Below, piece by piece: positions 42,637-52,295 of a DNA stretch of 64,000 nt. A program made the position numbers and the translations under genes. The notes under the pieces are model-generated. The model was not told the origin of the DNA and made no database searches. It was given only the letters and a program-made list of their open reading frames with translations. This stretch comes from Streptomyces sp. HD. Lineage in GTDB: Bacteria; Actinomycetota; Actinomycetes; Streptomycetales; Streptomycetaceae. The stretch spans positions 124,001 through 188,000 of the forward strand of contig NZ_JAQMYP010000002.1 of assembly GCF_028369295.1 (NCBI RefSeq), read 5' to 3'. Position 1 is the first letter of the stretch. Each line of letters opens with the position of its first letter.

Positions 42637-45123
42637 ATGAGCAGCCTCTTTGACGACAGCTTCCTGGCGGACCTCCAGGCCCCCCGCGGCCATGACGAGG
42701 GACCCCCGCCGCCGCCCGAGGACGATCACGCTCCGGAGTCGGTTCCGGACGATCTGTTCGGCGGGAAGTTCGACGTGCCACCGGACCGGGACGGCCACTA
42801 CCGCGACGGCGCCCCGCGGCCGGTCATCGACGCCGCCGCGCTGCTGGAAGGGCTGAACGACAACCAGCGTGCCGCCGTCGTCCACTCCGGCACCCCGCTG
42901 CTCATCGTGGCCGGCGCCGGATCCGGCAAGACCCGTGTGCTCACCCATCGCATCGCCCATCTGCTCGCCGAGCGGAATGTGCATCCGGGGCAGATCCTCG
43001 CGATCACCTTCACCAACAAGGCCGCGGGCGAGATGAAGGAGCGCGTCGAGCAGCTCGTCGGCCCGCGCGCGAACGCGATGTGGGTGATGACCTTCCACAG
43101 CGCGTGCGTGCGCATCCTGCGGCGGGAGAGCAAGAAACTCGGGTTCACCTCCTCCTTCTCGATCTACGACGCCGCCGACAGCAAGCGGCTCATGGCGCTC
43201 GTGTGCCGTGATCTGGATCTCGACCCCAAGCGGTTTCCGCCCAAGTCCTTCAGCGCCAAGATCAGCAACCTGAAGAACGAGCTGATCGACGAGGAGGACT
43301 TCGCCGCCCAGGCGACGGACGGCTTCGAGAAGACCCTCGCTCAGGCCTATGCCATGTACCAGTCGCGGTTGCGGGAGGCCAACGCCCTCGACTTCGACGA
43401 CCTGATCATGACGACGGTCAATCTGCTGCGCGCCTTCCCGGACGTCGCCGAGCACTACCGCCGACGGTTCCGCCATGTGCTGGTGGACGAGTACCAGGAC
43501 ACCAACCACGCCCAGTACGCGCTGGTGCGCGAGCTCGTCGGGACCGGCGAGCACCCCGTCGACGTGCCGCCCAGTGACTACGACGTCCCGCCCGCCGAGC
43601 TGTGCGTGGTGGGTGACGCGGACCAGTCGATCTACGCCTTCCGGGGTGCCACCATCCGCAACATCCTCCAGTTCGAGGAGGACTACCCGGACGCGACGAC
43701 GATCCTGCTGGAGCAGAACTACCGCTCCACGCAGACGATCCTGACCGCAGCCAACGCGGTCATCGAGCGCAACGAATCCCGCCGGCCCAAGAACCTGTGG
43801 ACCAACGCGGGCGCGGGCGCGCGCATCACCGGCTATGTCGCGGACACCGAGCACGACGAGGCGCAGTTCGTCGCCGACGAGATAGACCGACTGACGGACG
43901 CGGGGGACGCGAAGGCCGGCGACGTCGCCGTCTTCTACCGGACCAACGCCCAGTCCCGTGTCTTCGAGGAAGTCTTCATCCGCGTCGGGCTGCCCTACAA
44001 GGTCGTCGGCGGGGTTCGGTTCTACGAGCGCAAGGAGGTCCGCGATGTGCTGGCCTACCTGCGGGTGCTGGCCAATCCCGAGGACTCCGTGCCGCTGCGG
44101 CGCATCCTGAACGTGCCCAAGCGCGGCATCGGTGAGCGCGCCGAGGCGATGATCGACGCCCTGTCGCAGCGGGAGAAGATCAGCTTCCCGCAGGCGCTGA
44201 AGCGCGTCGACGAGGCGTACGGGATGGCCGCGCGGTCGACCAACGCCGTCAAGCGGTTCAACACGCTGATGGAGGAGCTCCGTACGATCGTCGAGTCCGG
44301 CGCGGGACCGGCGACCGTCCTGGAGGCGGTGCTCGAACGGACCGGCTATCTCGCCGAGTTGCAGGCCTCCACCGACCCGCAGGACGAGACCCGTATCGAG
44401 AACCTCCAGGAACTCGCCGCCGTGGCCCTGGAGTTCGAGCAGGAGTCGGGCGAGGGCGAGGCCCCTGGCGGCCTCTCCGACTTCCTGGAGCGGGTGGCGC
44501 TCGTCGCCGACTCCGACCAGATCCCGGACGAGGAGGAGGACGGCTCCGGCGTCATCACCCTGATGACCCTGCACACCGCCAAGGGCCTGGAGTTCCCGGT
44601 CGTCTTCCTCACCGGCATGGAGGACGGCGTCTTCCCGCACATGCGCGCCCTCGGCCAGACCAAGGAGCTTGAGGAGGAGCGGCGGCTCGCGTACGTCGGC
44701 ATCACGCGCGCGCGTGAGCGGCTGTATCTGACGCGCTCGTCGATGCGGAGCGCCTGGGGGCAGCCGTCGTACAACCCGCCGTCCCGCTTCCTGGAGGAGA
44801 TCCCGGCGGCGCACGTGGACTGGAAGCGGACGGGGGCGACCGCGCCGGTCTCCTCCGGGCCCGTGTCCGGAGTCGCAGCCTCGCTGTCCTCCTCCCGCTC
44901 GCGCTCCTCGGCGTCGGGCGCGTCCGGCTTCGCCACGCGCCGCACCTCGGAGAAGCCGGTCGTCCAGCTGGCCGTCGGCGACCGTGTCACGCACGACCAG
45001 TTCGGGCTCGGCACGGTGACCGCGGTGAAGGGCTCGGGTGCGAACGCCGAGGCGACGATCGACTTCGGGGACGTCAAGCCGAAGCGGTTGCTGCTGAGGT
45101 ACGCCCCGGTGGAGAAGCTCTAG
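42637..45123 (+). CDS. pcrA: ATP-dependent DNA helicase, UvrD/PcrA family
   Basis: A superfamily 1A 3'-5' helicase of 828 residues acting in repair and replication-conflict resolution. LNDNQRAAVVHSGTPLLIVA leads to the Walker A AGAGSGKTRVL, then motif Ia (ITFTNKAAGEMKERV), motif II VDEYQDTN, motif III GDADQSIYAFRGA, motif IV QNYRSTQTIL, motif V TLHTAKGLEFPVVFLTG and motif VI ITRARERLYLT. The C-terminus has the PcrA Tudor-like segment (LAVGDRVTHDQFGLGTV). An acidic N-terminal extension of about 60 residues is typical of actinobacteria. GGAG is close to the ATG. A DNA-damage promoter motif precedes it, which fits the role. Confidence 0.97.
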   Translation: MSSLFDDSFLADLQAPRGHDEGPPPPPEDDHAPESVPDDLFGGKFDVPPDRDGHYRDGAPRPVIDAAALLEGLNDNQRAAVVHSGTPLLIVAGAGSGKTRVLTHRIAHLLAERNVHPGQILAITFTNKAAGEMKERVEQLVGPRANAMWVMTFHSACVRILRRESKKLGFTSSFSIYDAADSKRLMALVCRDLDLDPKRFPPKSFSAKISNLKNELIDEEDFAAQATDGFEKTLAQAYAMYQSRLREANALDFDDLIMTTVNLLRAFPDVAEHYRRRFRHVLVDEYQDTNHAQYALVRELVGTGEHPVDVPPSDYDVPPAELCVVGDADQSIYAFRGATIRNILQFEEDYPDATTILLEQNYRSTQTILTAANAVIERNESRRPKNLWTNAGAGARITGYVADTEHDEAQFVADEIDRLTDAGDAKAGDVAVFYRTNAQSRVFEEVFIRVGLPYKVVGGVRFYERKEVRDVLAYLRVLANPEDSVPLRRILNVPKRGIGERAEAMIDALSQREKISFPQALKRVDEAYGMAARSTNAVKRFNTLMEELRTIVESGAGPATVLEAVLERTGYLAELQASTDPQDETRIENLQELAAVALEFEQESGEGEAPGGLSDFLERVALVADSDQIPDEEEDGSGVITLMTLHTAKGLEFPVVFLTGMEDGVFPHMRALGQTKELEEERRLAYVGITRARERLYLTRSSMRSAWGQPSYNPPSRFLEEIPAAHVDWKRTGATAPVSSGPVSGVAASLSSSRSRSSASGASGFATRRTSEKPVVQLAVGDRVTHDQFGLGTVTAVKGSGANAEATIDFGDVKPKRLLLRYAPVEKL

Positions 45124-45135
45124 CTGCCGTGTGCA

Positions 45136-45166
45136 GTGAACCCCCGCTGGAAGGGCGGGGGTTCAC
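45136..45166. terminator. Bidirectional terminator after pcrA
   Basis: GTGAACCCCCGC and GCGGGGGTTCAC pair perfectly over 12 bp in the gap to the convergent M23 gene. Confidence 0.85.
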
Positions 45167-45226
45167 CAAGGCGTCAAGGGGTCACCGGCGTGCGGTGGGG
45201 GTTCAGCGGGAGTTGCGTGCGCTGAC

Positions 45227-46723
45227 CTACGACGGGTCCAGGCCGTGGCTGCGCAGCCAGGAGAGCGGGTCTATCGCCGAGCCGCCGCCCGGCCGGACCT
45301 CGAAGTGCAGGTGCGGGCCGGTGGAGTTGCCGGAGTTGCCGGAGTACGCGATGGGGTCGCCCGCCTTCACCGTCGTACCGGAGGCGACGCGGTAGCTGGA
45401 GAGGTGGCAGTACCACGTCTCCGTGCCGTCCTTCGCGGTCACGATCATCATGTTGCCGTAGGCGCTGTTCCACTGCGTGCGGACGGTGCCGTCGGTCGCG
45501 GACATCACCGTCGTGCCGTACGAGACGGGGAAGTCGATGCCGGTGTGCACGGACATCCAGTTGATGCCGGACTGGCCGAAATACGCGCTGAGGCCGTGGT
45601 TGAGGACCGGGATCGCGAACTTCGGGCGCAGCCGCTCCTTGCGGGCCGCCTCCTCGGCGGCCTTCTTCTTCTCGGCCGCCTGCTGCGCCTTGAGGTCGAT
45701 GCGCTCCTGCGTACGGCTGGCCCGGTCGGCGAAGTCGTCGGCGCCGGCGGAGAGGCTCTCAAGCTGGGTGTCCAGCTTGTTGTTCGCCGTGGACGGCTTG
45801 ACGGCGGTCGCGTCGGACGCGGTCGTCGCCGTCTCCTTGTCGTCGGTCAGGTTGCCGACCGAAGCGGCGGCGATACCCGCGACGCCCATCACACAGGCCG
45901 AGGGAACGGCGACCGTCAGCAGCGCGGAACGCTTGGGGGGCGTACGGCGGCGGGAGCGGGACCCGCTGCGGGAGGCGGCGCGGGGGGAGGGGGCCGGGGT
46001 GGCCTCCTCCTGGTCGTCGAGAAGCGGGGCGGCGTCGGGGAGTTCACCGGTGGCGTCCGGCTCGGCGGCGTGCTGGGACGGATCGTCGTAGCCGGTGAGG
46101 TCGACGTGCTCGACCTGCTCGAAGTGCGCGGTCGCCTGCTGGTCGAAGGATTCTGCTGACTGCTCGTACCCGTCGGCCGCGTGCGTGGCGGTGGCGCCGT
46201 CGGAGTTCCACTGGGTGGCGTCGTACGTCCCGGTCTCGAAGGTCTGCGTGCCCCATTCCCACTGCTGGGTCTGGTCGGCCGGGGCGGCGGACTGGTCGGG
46301 CTGCGCCCACGCGCTCGCGTCCCACTGGCCGGAGACGTCGTGGCCGGTGGCCTGGTGCGGGACGAAGGGGAGCTGCTGGTGGCCGGTCGCCCAGGCGGTG
46401 TTGTCGTACGCGCCGGTGTCGTAGGCGGCGTGGTGCTGGGCGGCGTAGGCGTCGTAGTTCAGCGTCTGGTGGCTGCCCGTGGACCACTGCGTGGCGTCGT
46501 ACGCGCCCGTGTTCTCACCGGGGAGGCTGCCGAACAGGGGGTCCGAGTCGAAGGTCGCGGTGGCGTGGCCGGCGGTGGCGAATCCGTTGGCGTCGTACGT
46601 GGCGTACGTGGTGGAGTCACCGTAGTGGGCTTCCTGGGCGCCGTACGACGCGTAGTGCGCCGAGGCGGCATCGGAAGCCGAGGCCGGGGAGGTCATGGTC
46701 CCCGACGGGTGACGATCGTTCAC
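45227..46723 (-). CDS. M23-family peptidoglycan endopeptidase, membrane-anchored
   Basis: A 498-residue LytM-type enzyme. The first 210 residues are Tyr/Ala/Thr/Gln-rich repeats (YDATQWSTG and YDANGF-like units), then a basic segment (RRRTPPKRS) and one membrane helix (LLTVAVPSACVMGVAGIAAA). A coiled coil follows (RASRTQERIDLKAQQAAEKK), and the catalytic domain has HTGIDFPVSYGTTV (His and Asp zinc ligands) and TGPHLHFEVRPGG (HxH). All zinc ligands are present, so it is likely active. GTG 46723 has GAGAGA upstream; ATG 46696 is an alternative. The Tyr-rich head is cytoplasmic and could be a partner-binding region. Confidence 0.9.
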   Translation of the reverse strand: MNDRHPSGTMTSPASASDAASAHYASYGAQEAHYGDSTTYATYDANGFATAGHATATFDSDPLFGSLPGENTGAYDATQWSTGSHQTLNYDAYAAQHHAAYDTGAYDNTAWATGHQQLPFVPHQATGHDVSGQWDASAWAQPDQSAAPADQTQQWEWGTQTFETGTYDATQWNSDGATATHAADGYEQSAESFDQQATAHFEQVEHVDLTGYDDPSQHAAEPDATGELPDAAPLLDDQEEATPAPSPRAASRSGSRSRRRTPPKRSALLTVAVPSACVMGVAGIAAASVGNLTDDKETATTASDATAVKPSTANNKLDTQLESLSAGADDFADRASRTQERIDLKAQQAAEKKKAAEEAARKERLRPKFAIPVLNHGLSAYFGQSGINWMSVHTGIDFPVSYGTTVMSATDGTVRTQWNSAYGNMMIVTAKDGTETWYCHLSSYRVASGTTVKAGDPIAYSGNSGNSTGPHLHFEVRPGGGSAIDPLSWLRSHGLDPS

Positions 46724-46771
46724 CAACTTCTCTCTCGCCTCGACAACAGGGGCTGCCAGAGCAGTGCGGCG

Positions 46772-46801
46772 ACTGTACCCGGCGGTATACGGGCACGACA
46801 A
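46772..46801 (-). promoter_or_regulatory. Candidate promoter of the M23 gene
   Basis: On the minus strand TTGTCG, 18 bases, TACAGT, about 50 bases before the GTG start. The -10 fits well. Confidence 0.45.
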
Positions 46802-47005
46802 TCTTCGGCAGGTTTCGCTCGCGCAGGAAACGGGCATTCGGCCGTGTTTTGGCGGACTGCGGGCGCGAGTTTGGCCTTGTGTTCGAAGGTTGTTCGATGT
46901 CGCTGGGCTGTTCCGAGGCTGTGAGACGTGTGTGACTCAGGTGTCGGAGCGGGTGTGGGTGCAGGTGTCGGGTGCGCTCCCGGGGCGGTTGGTGAGGGGT
47001 GCCGG

Positions 47006-47884
47006 TCACGCCACTGTCAGGCCGCCGGACTCTGTGGCGGCTTCGGCTCCTGTCCCCGGCGCGTCGAGGGCCTGTCGGATGCCGGTCGCCACCGCGGGGT
47101 GCACCGGCAGGGCGAGGTGGCCGATGCCGCTCACGCGGACGTTCTGCGCCAGCAGGTCCGGGTGGTCGATGCAGGCCGTCTCCAGCGGGTCCATCAGGTG
47201 GTCGAGGTCGCTCCAGAAGCTCACGAAGTGCGTGCGGCAGCCGGGTGCGGGGCGGGCCAGCTCGTCGAGGAGTGCCGAGCCGGGGCGCATCTGACGCACG
47301 ATCGGGTGCGCGTTGGCCAGCGGTACCACGCTGGTGCCGGAGTGCGGCGTGCCGAGCGTGACGAGCATGCGAACCCTGAGGTCGCCGCCGAGGCACTGCA
47401 CGTAGTAACGCGCTATTAGCCCGCCGAGGCTGTGCCCGACGATGTCGACCCGCGGGCTGCCGGTGCGCTCGCAGATCTCCTCTATATGCCTGCCGAGCAG
47501 TTCGGCGGCGGTGCGGATGTCGCAGGTGAGCGGCGAGTAGTTGAGTGACTCGACCTGGTGCCTGCCGTGCTGGGCGAGGTTGCGGCGCAGCAGGACGAAG
47601 ACCGAGCGGTTGTCGATGAAGCCGTGCAGCAGGACGACCGGGGGGTTGGTCTCCGTCGGCAGCTGGGTGGTGCTCTGCGAGTCCGGGGAGTCCTGTGCGG
47701 GGAGCGCCGGGGTGGTGCGGCGCTCCTGTGTGATGCCGGAGGGGTAGAGGAGCAGATGTCCCGCGAGGATCGCGATCTCCAGGGCGGTCGCCTTCAGCAG
47801 CGCCAGGGAGAGACCGGCGAGTCTGCTCGGGAGCAGGCGACGACAGAGCGGAAGAAAGGGGAGTGCTGCCCCCGTGACCTTCAT
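47006..47884 (-). CDS. Membrane-associated or secreted lipase, alpha/beta hydrolase
   Basis: A 292-residue triacylglycerol-lipase-like (LipA/EstA) protein. ATG 47884 has a near-perfect AAGGAGG, which decides the start against a longer reading. The N-terminus has two hydrophobic stretches (LLPSRLAGLSLALLKATAL and EIAILAGHLLLYPSG), a signal or anchor. VVLLHGFIDNRSVF gives the oxyanion loop, DIVGHSLGGLIARYYVQ the nucleophile Ser (GHSLG), VTLGTPHSGT follows, and a late Asp and His (HPAVATGI region) complete the triad by expectation. It is convergent with nothing nearby and stands alone. Confidence 0.9.
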   Translation of the reverse strand: MKVTGAALPFLPLCRRLLPSRLAGLSLALLKATALEIAILAGHLLLYPSGITQERRTTPALPAQDSPDSQSTTQLPTETNPPVVLLHGFIDNRSVFVLLRRNLAQHGRHQVESLNYSPLTCDIRTAAELLGRHIEEICERTGSPRVDIVGHSLGGLIARYYVQCLGGDLRVRMLVTLGTPHSGTSVVPLANAHPIVRQMRPGSALLDELARPAPGCRTHFVSFWSDLDHLMDPLETACIDHPDLLAQNVRVSGIGHLALPVHPAVATGIRQALDAPGTGAEAATESGGLTVA

Positions 47885-48440
47885 GGCCGACCTCCTTGCG
47901 GCACGCTGGAGGACGGCTCCGGCCCCCGTGTGCCCTCGTGGGAAGTCGCGGCGGAGGTGGCCGGCGGGGTATGAGGAGGGCGCGTGGGGCAAGCGAGGCG
48001 CGTGATGTGCGTCGGCCGTGTTGGCCGTGGCGCGCCGGTGACCTGACGGGGCTCCCTGCCGGTGTGGCGACGAGGCTCCCCGCTGTCGTGCCTTACCTGT
48101 CCTACGTGCCCTTCGTACCACCGTCGATACGCCGCACCCTCACGTCGCGCGGCCCTGCGGCGCGGTGGTGCGGCGACCTCGTTGCGGCTCCCATTGCGCG
48201 TGGTCCCGCTGCGACGCGTGTACCGCAGGCTGCTGCGGCCCGTGTGCCGCAGAGATCTGGAACGGTGCGCGGCGAACGTGTCCCATCGTGTGATTTCCCC
48301 CTCGGTCCGCACCGCGAAACGGCGGGTTACGGGATGCTGTCGATAACGTTCGTTCACCTCCCTGGGTGGTGCCGCCCGGGTGTCCGTGTCGTCGTGGCAC
48401 GTCCGGCGCGGTACGTGACTGAAAAGTGCGATACGCACAC
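47885..48440. other. Gap without a recognisable gene
   Basis: About 550 bp upstream of the lipase gene. Reading frames on both strands have weak codon bias and no Shine-Dalgarno. I see only short stems, and a lipase promoter is not obvious. Confidence 0.5.
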
Positions 48441-48482
48441 CATGTATGACATGTAGGCCGAGTGCGGCATAACTCATACATG
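48441..48482. promoter_or_regulatory. Inverted repeat upstream of the B12-binding gene
   Basis: CATGTATGA (48441-48449) and TCATACATG (48474-48482) pair exactly. The first arm is also half of a local palindrome CATGT-ATG-ACATG (48441-48453). It lies 50-90 bp before the start of the gene at 48532. Confidence 0.45.
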
Positions 48483-48531
48483 AGCGGTACTTGTCGGTAC
48501 GGATGGATGTAGTCGCTTCATGGAGGCAGTG

Positions 48532-48948
48532 ATGGGTGTGGCAGTCGGTCCGATCCGTGTGGTGGTGGCCAAGCCGGGCCTCGACGGCCACGATCGGGGC
48601 GCCAAGGTGATCGCGCGGGCGCTGCGCGACGCCGGCATGGAGGTCATCTACACCGGGCTCCACCAGACACCCGAGCAGATCGTCGACACCGCGATCCAGG
48701 AGGACGCCGACGCGATCGGGCTGTCCATCCTCTCCGGCGCCCACAACACCCTCTTCGCCGCCGTGATCGAACTCCTCAAGGAGCACGACGCGGAGGACAT
48801 CCTGGTCTTCGGCGGCGGGATCATTCCCGAGGCGGACATTGCGCCGCTGAAGGAGAAGGGCGTCGCGGAGATCTTCACGCCGGGGGCCACGACGCAGTCG
48901 ATCGTCGACTGGGTGCGGGCCAACGTCCGGCAAACGGCCGAGGCCTAG
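48532..48948 (+). CDS. icmB: Cobalamin-binding subunit of an acyl-CoA mutase (isobutyryl-CoA mutase type)
   Basis: A 138-residue stand-alone B12-binding domain. The DxHxxG base-off motif is Asp18-Gly-His20-Asp-Arg-Gly23 in [11 protein letters not shown], with [11 protein letters not shown] and [11 protein letters not shown] completing the Rossmann-like fold. Such subunits pair with a separate large mutase subunit; in Streptomyces the IcmA/IcmB pair interconverts isobutyryl- and butyryl-CoA, supplying precursors for fatty acids and polyketides. No large subunit is present here. ATG 48532 is chosen because GGAGG is six bases upstream. Its stop shares four bases with the convergent DUF5691 gene. 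Confidence 0.9.
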   Translation: MGVAVGPIRVVVAKPGLDGHDRGAKVIARALRDAGMEVIYTGLHQTPEQIVDTAIQEDADAIGLSILSGAHNTLFAAVIELLKEHDAEDILVFGGGIIPEADIAPLKEKGVAEIFTPGATTQSIVDWVRANVRQTAEA

Positions 48949-50603
48949 ATCGCCGCACCGTGCGGGGCGGACGGGGTATCCGGGCTGGGCGTCCCCAGCT
49001 CGTCGAGCATGGCCGCCCGCAACCGCAGTGTCGTTCCCAGTCGCTGGAACGCCTCCGCCCAGTACCCCCCGGCTCCCGGCGACGCGTCCTCCGGCTCGTC
49101 GGGTACCGCCAGCAGGCCATCCAGACGGCTTGCCTCCGCCGGGTCGAGACAGCGCTCGGCCAGGCCCATCACGCCACTGAAACTCCATGGGTAACTCCCC
49201 GCGTCCCGCGCGATGTTGAGCGCGTCGACCACCGCGCGCCCGAGCGGCGCCGCCCAGGGCACCGCACACACTCCGAGCAGCTGAAACGCCTCTGACAGGC
49301 CATGTGTCGCGATGAACCCGGCGACCCACCCGGCCCGTTCGGTGGCGCCCAGGGTGCCGAGCAGCTTCGCCCGCTCGGCCAGCGACACCGCACCCGGGCC
49401 GCCGGCCTCGGGGGCCGAGGGCGCCCCGAGGAGCGCCCGCGCCCACTCGGCGTCCCGCTGCCGTACCGCCGCCCGGCACCACGCCGCGTGCAGGTCGCTC
49501 TGCCAGTCGTCCGCCACCGGGAGCGCCACGATCTCCCGGGGCGTGCGTCCGCCGAGCCGCTCCGGCCACGCTCCGAGCGGTGTCGCCTCCACCAACTGGC
49601 CGAACCACCACGACCGTTCACCACGCCCCGCCGGGGCCTTGGGTATGACCCCGTCGCGCTCCATGTCCGCATCGCACTGGTGTGGTGCCTCGACACCGAT
49701 CGTCGGCGTCCGCTGCGTGTGGTCCAGTGCGACGCAGGTTCCGGCGCGTGCCGCCATCCGTGCGGCGAGCGCCGAGCCCGGCAGCGCGGAGAGCAGCTCA
49801 GCGGCCGTCGCCCGGACGTTGCGGCTCCGGTCGGCCAACGCCCGCTCCAGGAACGGCTCGTCCTCCGGGGCAAGCCCGGTCCGCAGCGAGTCGAGGAACA
49901 TCAGCCGGTCCTCGGCCCGCTCCGTCGCCCATGTCGTGGTGAGCAGTTCGCGCGCGGCGGCGGGCTCGTGCGCCCGTATAGCGGAGAGCAGGGCGACGCG
50001 CTCGGCAAACAGCCCTTCCCGCCACAGCTGTTGGACCTCGGTCGGGTCTTCCAGGTGCGGCAGTGCCGTGCCGCCGCCGGGTGTCGCGCGCAGGGCGAAG
50101 CGCCAGTCCGGGTTCAGCCGGGCGAGCCATACGGCGCGTGGGCCCGCGAACGTCAGTGCCGCCGGCCGCAGATCCGTCCGCCCCCGCGCCGCGTCCAGCA
50201 GCGCGGGCAGGGACTGAGGGGGCGGTGCGAAACCGCGGTCGTTGGCCGACGCGAGCCATTGGGGCAGCAGTTCCATGAGGTCGGGTGCCGTGCCTCTGCG
50301 GCCACCGGCCGTACCGGGGCGGTCGGCGAGCAGCATGGCCAGCCTGCGAGCCGCCGCCTGGGGCAGCGCGGGGCGCGGATCCTCGGGTGCCGGCTGCGGT
50401 CGCTGCGCCGCACGCGTCGGCTGCATCCCGGCCCGGCGCCGTACGGTCTCCACGGCCGCGGCGTCCAACAGGGCCACCGGTGCCTCCCGGCCCGGTTCGC
50501 AGCCCGGTGGCGTGCGCCGGTCCGTCCCGAGCAGCGCGGCCGTGACGAGTTCCTCCCACGCGCTCGGCGTCGGTGAATCCACAGGAGTGGAGGGACTGTT
50601 CAC
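48945..50603 (-). CDS. DUF5691-family protein
   Basis: A 552-residue, mainly helical protein of the family I know as DUF5691; its activity is unknown. [21 protein letters not shown] at the N-terminus is typical. A HEAT-like region follows ([23 protein letters not shown] near residue 290), and the C-terminal half has [19 protein letters not shown]. There are no membrane helices and no catalytic motif. The GTG start follows GGAAGGAA by four bases. It lies 170 bp downstream of the SWIM-domain gene and is probably co-transcribed with it. Its company (SWIM, MoxR, DUF5682, VWA) is conserved in other bacteria from memory. Confidence 0.85.
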   Translation of the reverse strand: MNSPSTPVDSPTPSAWEELVTAALLGTDRRTPPGCEPGREAPVALLDAAAVETVRRRAGMQPTRAAQRPQPAPEDPRPALPQAAARRLAMLLADRPGTAGGRRGTAPDLMELLPQWLASANDRGFAPPPQSLPALLDAARGRTDLRPAALTFAGPRAVWLARLNPDWRFALRATPGGGTALPHLEDPTEVQQLWREGLFAERVALLSAIRAHEPAAARELLTTTWATERAEDRLMFLDSLRTGLAPEDEPFLERALADRSRNVRATAAELLSALPGSALAARMAARAGTCVALDHTQRTPTIGVEAPHQCDADMERDGVIPKAPAGRGERSWWFGQLVEATPLGAWPERLGGRTPREIVALPVADDWQSDLHAAWCRAAVRQRDAEWARALLGAPSAPEAGGPGAVSLAERAKLLGTLGATERAGWVAGFIATHGLSEAFQLLGVCAVPWAAPLGRAVVDALNIARDAGSYPWSFSGVMGLAERCLDPAEASRLDGLLAVPDEPEDASPGAGGYWAEAFQRLGTTLRLRAAMLDELGTPSPDTPSAPHGAAI

Positions 50604-50773
50604 GAGGTTCCTTCCTCTCTGCCTTCATGCTCGGTGCCGTGCGGTGGGTGCAGGATCACCCGGGTCGGGTGTCCCGCGTGACGGGCGGACGTGCGGCCGG
50701 AGTTGTGCCGTACGGCCCGGGCGACGGGCGACGGGCGGCGGGTGGCGTACGGCCGTCGGGCGGGGCGTATCGG

Positions 50774-52129
50774 TCAGCACAGCTGCACCGCCTCGCCCGC
50801 TCCCTCAGGCCAGGCCGTCAACGGGGTGAAGCCGCGGTGGCCGCACTCGCCGAAGACCTTGACCGGGGCCCCGCCCGACAGCGCGACCAGGCGCCACAGG
50901 CCCGGACGGGCTCGGGCGGCCGGGGTGAGTGGCAGAGCCGTGTCCGCGTCGGCGTCCGCCAGCTGCCACGAGTCGCCGTCCGGGGCCGGTACGACCCGGT
51001 CCAAGGTCACCGGGACGGAGTCCAGCCAGGGGTCGTCGCGCAGCGCCGCGCCGTAACGGGCGGTCGCCTCGGTCGTCGTCATGCCCGGCGGGCGTATCGC
51101 CGACGGGGCGGGCGGTGCGAACTGCTCGCCCAGGGCCGCGCGCAGCTGCCCGGCGCCCGGGTACGCCGACACCTCCGCCTCCAGGGTCAGCCCCACCGGC
51201 AGCGCCAGCTCCGGGGCACGGCCGGCGGCGCCGTAGGAGAGGAGCAGTGCGGTACGGCCCGAATCGGCGCCGTACAGCCATATCCGGCGCGTCGTCAGTT
51301 TCACGTCCGCCGTGTCGTACTGGGCGAGGACCAGCCAACGGTCCCTCACCGGCGGGCCGTCCGCCGAGGCGGGCAGGCCGATGCGGGAGCGGACCGTGTC
51401 GGTCAGAGCGCCGGGCAGGCGCTCGCGGCCCAGCCAGCCCTGGTCGAGAAGGTGGAGCAGGGCGCACTCCTCCAGCAGGCGCACCGGCCAGCCAGGGCCG
51501 GACGCCGGGATCGCCCCCAGCTCCCGTACCCGTGCGGCCAGTCCGGGGGCCTGGGCGTCGACCATCCGGGCCGCCGTCTCCTCCCACAGGCCGTATCCCG
51601 CCTGTTCCGCCCCGGCCAGGCCGCCGCGGAGCAGGTCCGCCAGGCGCTGCTCCAGCTCCGTCGCTCCCGCGGTGACCCGCATGGCCCGGCGCTCCGCCCG
51701 GCGCCGCGCCGCCTCCGGGTCACCGGTGCCGGATGCGGAACCGGTCGCGTCCGCGGTCCGCTTCTCCTTGGCGCGCTGCCTTCTCCCCTCTGTCCACTGC
51801 CCCGCCCAGTCCGGGGGCGGCCCGGGCGGCACCGCGCCGCCCCCGCCCGCCCAGAGCAGCAGCAGCCCGAGCGCGTGTTTGCACGGGAATTTCCGGCTCG
51901 GGCAACTGCACTTGTACGCGGGCCCGGACGCGTCCGCGATGTCGATGACCGTCTGATACGGCTTGCTGCCACTGCCCTTGCACAGCCCCCACACCGTCCC
52001 CTCGTCGGAACTCCCCGTCTCGGACCACGGCCCCGCCGCTCCGAGTTTGCTTCCCGCTTTGCGTGACGCGGCGTCAGGCGCCAGTGCCAGCACCTGGTCC
52101 GCGGTCCAGCGCACCCCCTGCTGAGTCAT
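50774..52129 (-). CDS. SWIM zinc-finger protein
   Basis: A 451-residue protein with a SWIM finger near the N-terminus: YKCSCPSRKFPCKHALGL, ligands Cys74, Cys76, Cys83 and His85. SWIM fingers bind DNA or protein in repair and transposon-type proteins. The N-terminal 60 residues (VRWTADQVLALAPDAASRK) are the usual lead-in. The remaining 360 residues have no recognised catalytic motif and alternate helices and strands. I start it at ATG 52129, seven bases after a TACCTT -10 inside a perfect DNA-damage promoter motif, so the transcript is probably leaderless. Together with the downstream DUF5691 gene it forms one arm of a divergent module. Confidence 0.9.
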   Translation of the reverse strand: MTQQGVRWTADQVLALAPDAASRKAGSKLGAAGPWSETGSSDEGTVWGLCKGSGSKPYQTVIDIADASGPAYKCSCPSRKFPCKHALGLLLLWAGGGGAVPPGPPPDWAGQWTEGRRQRAKEKRTADATGSASGTGDPEAARRRAERRAMRVTAGATELEQRLADLLRGGLAGAEQAGYGLWEETAARMVDAQAPGLAARVRELGAIPASGPGWPVRLLEECALLHLLDQGWLGRERLPGALTDTVRSRIGLPASADGPPVRDRWLVLAQYDTADVKLTTRRIWLYGADSGRTALLLSYGAAGRAPELALPVGLTLEAEVSAYPGAGQLRAALGEQFAPPAPSAIRPPGMTTTEATARYGAALRDDPWLDSVPVTLDRVVPAPDGDSWQLADADADTALPLTPAARARPGLWRLVALSGGAPVKVFGECGHRGFTPLTAWPEGAGEAVQLC

Positions 52130-52136
52130 GACATCG

Positions 52137-52159
52137 AAGGTAGATCCCACCACTGACAA
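52137..52159 (-). promoter_or_regulatory. RecA-NDp/PafBC-type promoter of the SWIM gene
   Basis: On the minus strand TTGTCAGTG, eight bases, TACCTT: an exact match to TTGTCRGTG-N8-TANNNT. Seven bases then separate it from the ATG. Confidence 0.85.
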
Positions 52160-52220
52160 TCGGCCGGGGCCGAGGGCCCGCGAGCAGCCTCGCGAACGCG
52201 TTTACGCAGGTCGGAACGCA

Positions 52221-52243
52221 TTGTCAGTGGCGTGGTGCAACGT
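52221..52243 (+). promoter_or_regulatory. RecA-NDp/PafBC-type promoter of the MoxR operon
   Basis: TTGTCAGTG, eight bases, CAACGT: the motif with one change in the -10. It forms an 11-bp inverted repeat (CCACTGACAAT at 52150, ATTGTCAGTGG at 52220) with the SWIM promoter. Confidence 0.7.
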
Positions 52244-52295
52244 GGATGCCAGATCCGAAACGGCTGAACCGGCCGAGCTGGAGGGGGACTTTGCC

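Noticed and set aside
47885..48440. Gene in the gap between lipase and icmB
   Set aside because: Only Arg-rich frames with no ribosome site; the lipase start has a near-perfect Shine-Dalgarno at 47884, so an N-terminal extension to 48121 is not needed.
48491..48512. Third RecA-NDp motif upstream of icmB (TGTCGGTA-N8-TGTAGT)
   Set aside because: Both elements break the consensus (final G of the -35 part and second base of the -10), so the match is weak.
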